DNA of 23,618 bases from UBA8514 sp050251415 (GTDB lineage Bacteria > Bacillota > Clostridia > Lachnospirales > Anaerotignaceae), in contig JBFWMT010000039.1 of the NCBI GenBank assembly GCA_050251415.1, positions 1-23,618 on the forward strand. The letters run 5' to 3'. The position numbers and the translations under genes are program-made. Below the pieces are notes generated by a model. The model worked only from the letters and a program-made list of their open reading frames with translations. It was not told the origin of the DNA and did no database searches. Below are positions 22,878 through 23,618 of this stretch, one piece after another; the first letter of the stretch is position 1; each line of letters opens with the position of its first letter.

Positions 22878-23618
22878 ATGAGAAAAAGACTTTTAAGTAT
22901 TTTGCTAACCATTTGTATGGTGTTTAGCCTAATGCCACAAATGGCAATGGCAGAGGACTATACTTATGCTGGCGACGTTACCGAAACAGGCTTAGACCTT
23001 ACCACAGCACCAGACTATAATGCACGTTATGACGCAGGTGAATATGGGACAATATTTTGGCAGCCAGGCACCAACACCCTAACCTTGAGTGATGCCAACA
23101 TAAACGTAACCTCGGGCAGTGCTTACGCAATAACCTTGAAAAACAATGCAGAGGTTACCATTGTGGTGGAAGGAAACGACAATGTTCTTAAATCCTCTAC
23201 CTGTGGTATTGGGCAAGAAAGCTGGGATCCGGGTCCGAATAATGATAACCCTTGGCCATACCCCAACACCACCATTACAGGCAGTGGCACCCTTGAGGTA
23301 ACAACAACAAGTACAGATATTAATCAAGGGGCAATTGATTTAGGCTACGGAAACCTTACAATTTCTGATAGTGTAACAGTTAATCCAATTTCTGGTGTTG
23401 GAAGCATGTCAATTTGTTTGGAGAATAATGGCAATTTAAGCATACTGGACAATGCCAGTGTTACAGTCCCCAGCAAAATGGAAATATACGTTGCTACAGG
23501 CGAAATTACCATAGATACCCATGGAACAATAACAGAATGTGATATGTATCCTAAAGATTTTAATTATTCCAAAGGAAACTTAAATGCATGGGTAAACAGA
23601 GTGAATAGCTCGGGTTCT
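22878..23618 (+). CDS. Secreted surface protein, beta-helix-like, 5' part
   Basis: 247 residues are visible and the frame runs off the window. The signal peptide MRKRLLSILLTICMVFSLMP, then QMAMA, is cut before EDYTYAGD. The mature part has repeated short strands (GTNTLTLSDANINVTSGSAY, then TITGSGTLEVTTTS, GNLTISDSVTVN and GNLSILDNASVTV). This pattern is typical of right-handed beta-helix or 'carbohydrate-binding domain-containing' surface proteins of gut Clostridia. GGGAGGAAA lies seven to eight bases before the ATG. It is divergent from the kinase/regulator pair and has a candidate operator for that regulator. Anchor and full domain layout lie outside the window. Confidence 0.8.
   Translation, partial: MRKRLLSILLTICMVFSLMPQMAMAEDYTYAGDVTETGLDLTTAPDYNARYDAGEYGTIFWQPGTNTLTLSDANINVTSGSAYAITLKNNAEVTIVVEGNDNVLKSSTCGIGQESWDPGPNNDNPWPYPNTTITGSGTLEVTTTSTDINQGAIDLGYGNLTISDSVTVNPISGVGSMSICLENNGNLSILDNASVTVPSKMEIYVATGEITIDTHGTITECDMYPKDFNYSKGNLNAWVNRVNSSGS

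Noticed and set aside
1..23618. CRISPR arrays, rRNA genes, complete tRNA genes, c-di-GMP riboswitches and replication origins
   Set aside because: None was seen by eye; the only regular repeats lie inside protein-coding sequence or are the short operator repeats described.

Overview
The window reads as a low-GC, Gram-positive anaerobe of the Clostridia, probably near Lachnospirales. The evidence is AT-rich intergenic DNA, strong GGAGG-type ribosome binding sites, an S-layer-homology (SLH) surface protein, a DUF4860-like pilus accessory gene, LytTR/GHKL signalling and an anaerobic nadABC operon. I cannot name the species.

Layout. (1) Positions 1-1074: the 3' end of an SGNH/AlgX-like secreted enzyme gene, then a gene-free stretch ending in the 3' half of an initiator tRNA gene without its 5' half. 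This looks like the attachment-site scar of an element extending to the left. (2) 1094-2624: an IS3-family (IS150-like) insertion sequence with overlapping orfA/orfB and an A7C slippery site. It sits between two arms that would pair as a terminator, so it seems to have split the tRNA terminator. (3) 2918-6142, minus strand: nadA-nadB-nadC, with a near-perfect 26-bp palindrome at the nadA promoter. (4) 6204-13995: a small conserved protein of unknown function, then a two-gene operon encoding an acidic EEPVV-repeat secreted protein and a 2008-residue vWA / 11-repeat / 3xSLH surface protein. (5) 14165-15385: a SARP/BTAD-type regulator with a C-terminal domain that looks like a degenerate GGDEF. 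(6) 15561-20359: a plus-strand operon with a transglutaminase-like protein, a PilC/GspF membrane protein, four small pilin-like or accessory proteins and a PilT-type ATPase. (7) 20371-20490: a palindrome-rich intergenic repeat between convergent operons. (8) 20499-22542, minus strand: a GHKL sensor kinase and a LytTR response regulator. Divergent from them, at 22878, starts a secreted surface protein that runs off the window, preceded by a direct-repeat operator and promoter.

How it fits together. The strongest unexplained signal is a promoter architecture found three times between 6204 and 6975. Each copy has three 8-bp direct repeats related to TTGTTACC/TTGAGACC, then exactly 9 bp, then a good -10 hexamer and no -35 consensus. 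It precedes the unknown 146-aa gene once and the giant adhesin operon twice. This is how OmpR/PhoB-type winged-helix activators, including SARPs, bind, and a SARP-like gene lies directly downstream of the adhesin operon. My inference is a surface-attachment module: an SLH-anchored vWA adhesin, an acidic partner protein and a compact type IV pilus-like machine, controlled by an unusual SARP-GGDEF-like regulator. A separate LytTR two-component system probably controls the neighbouring surface gene. Functional links between these parts are inferred from position and promoter pattern, not shown.
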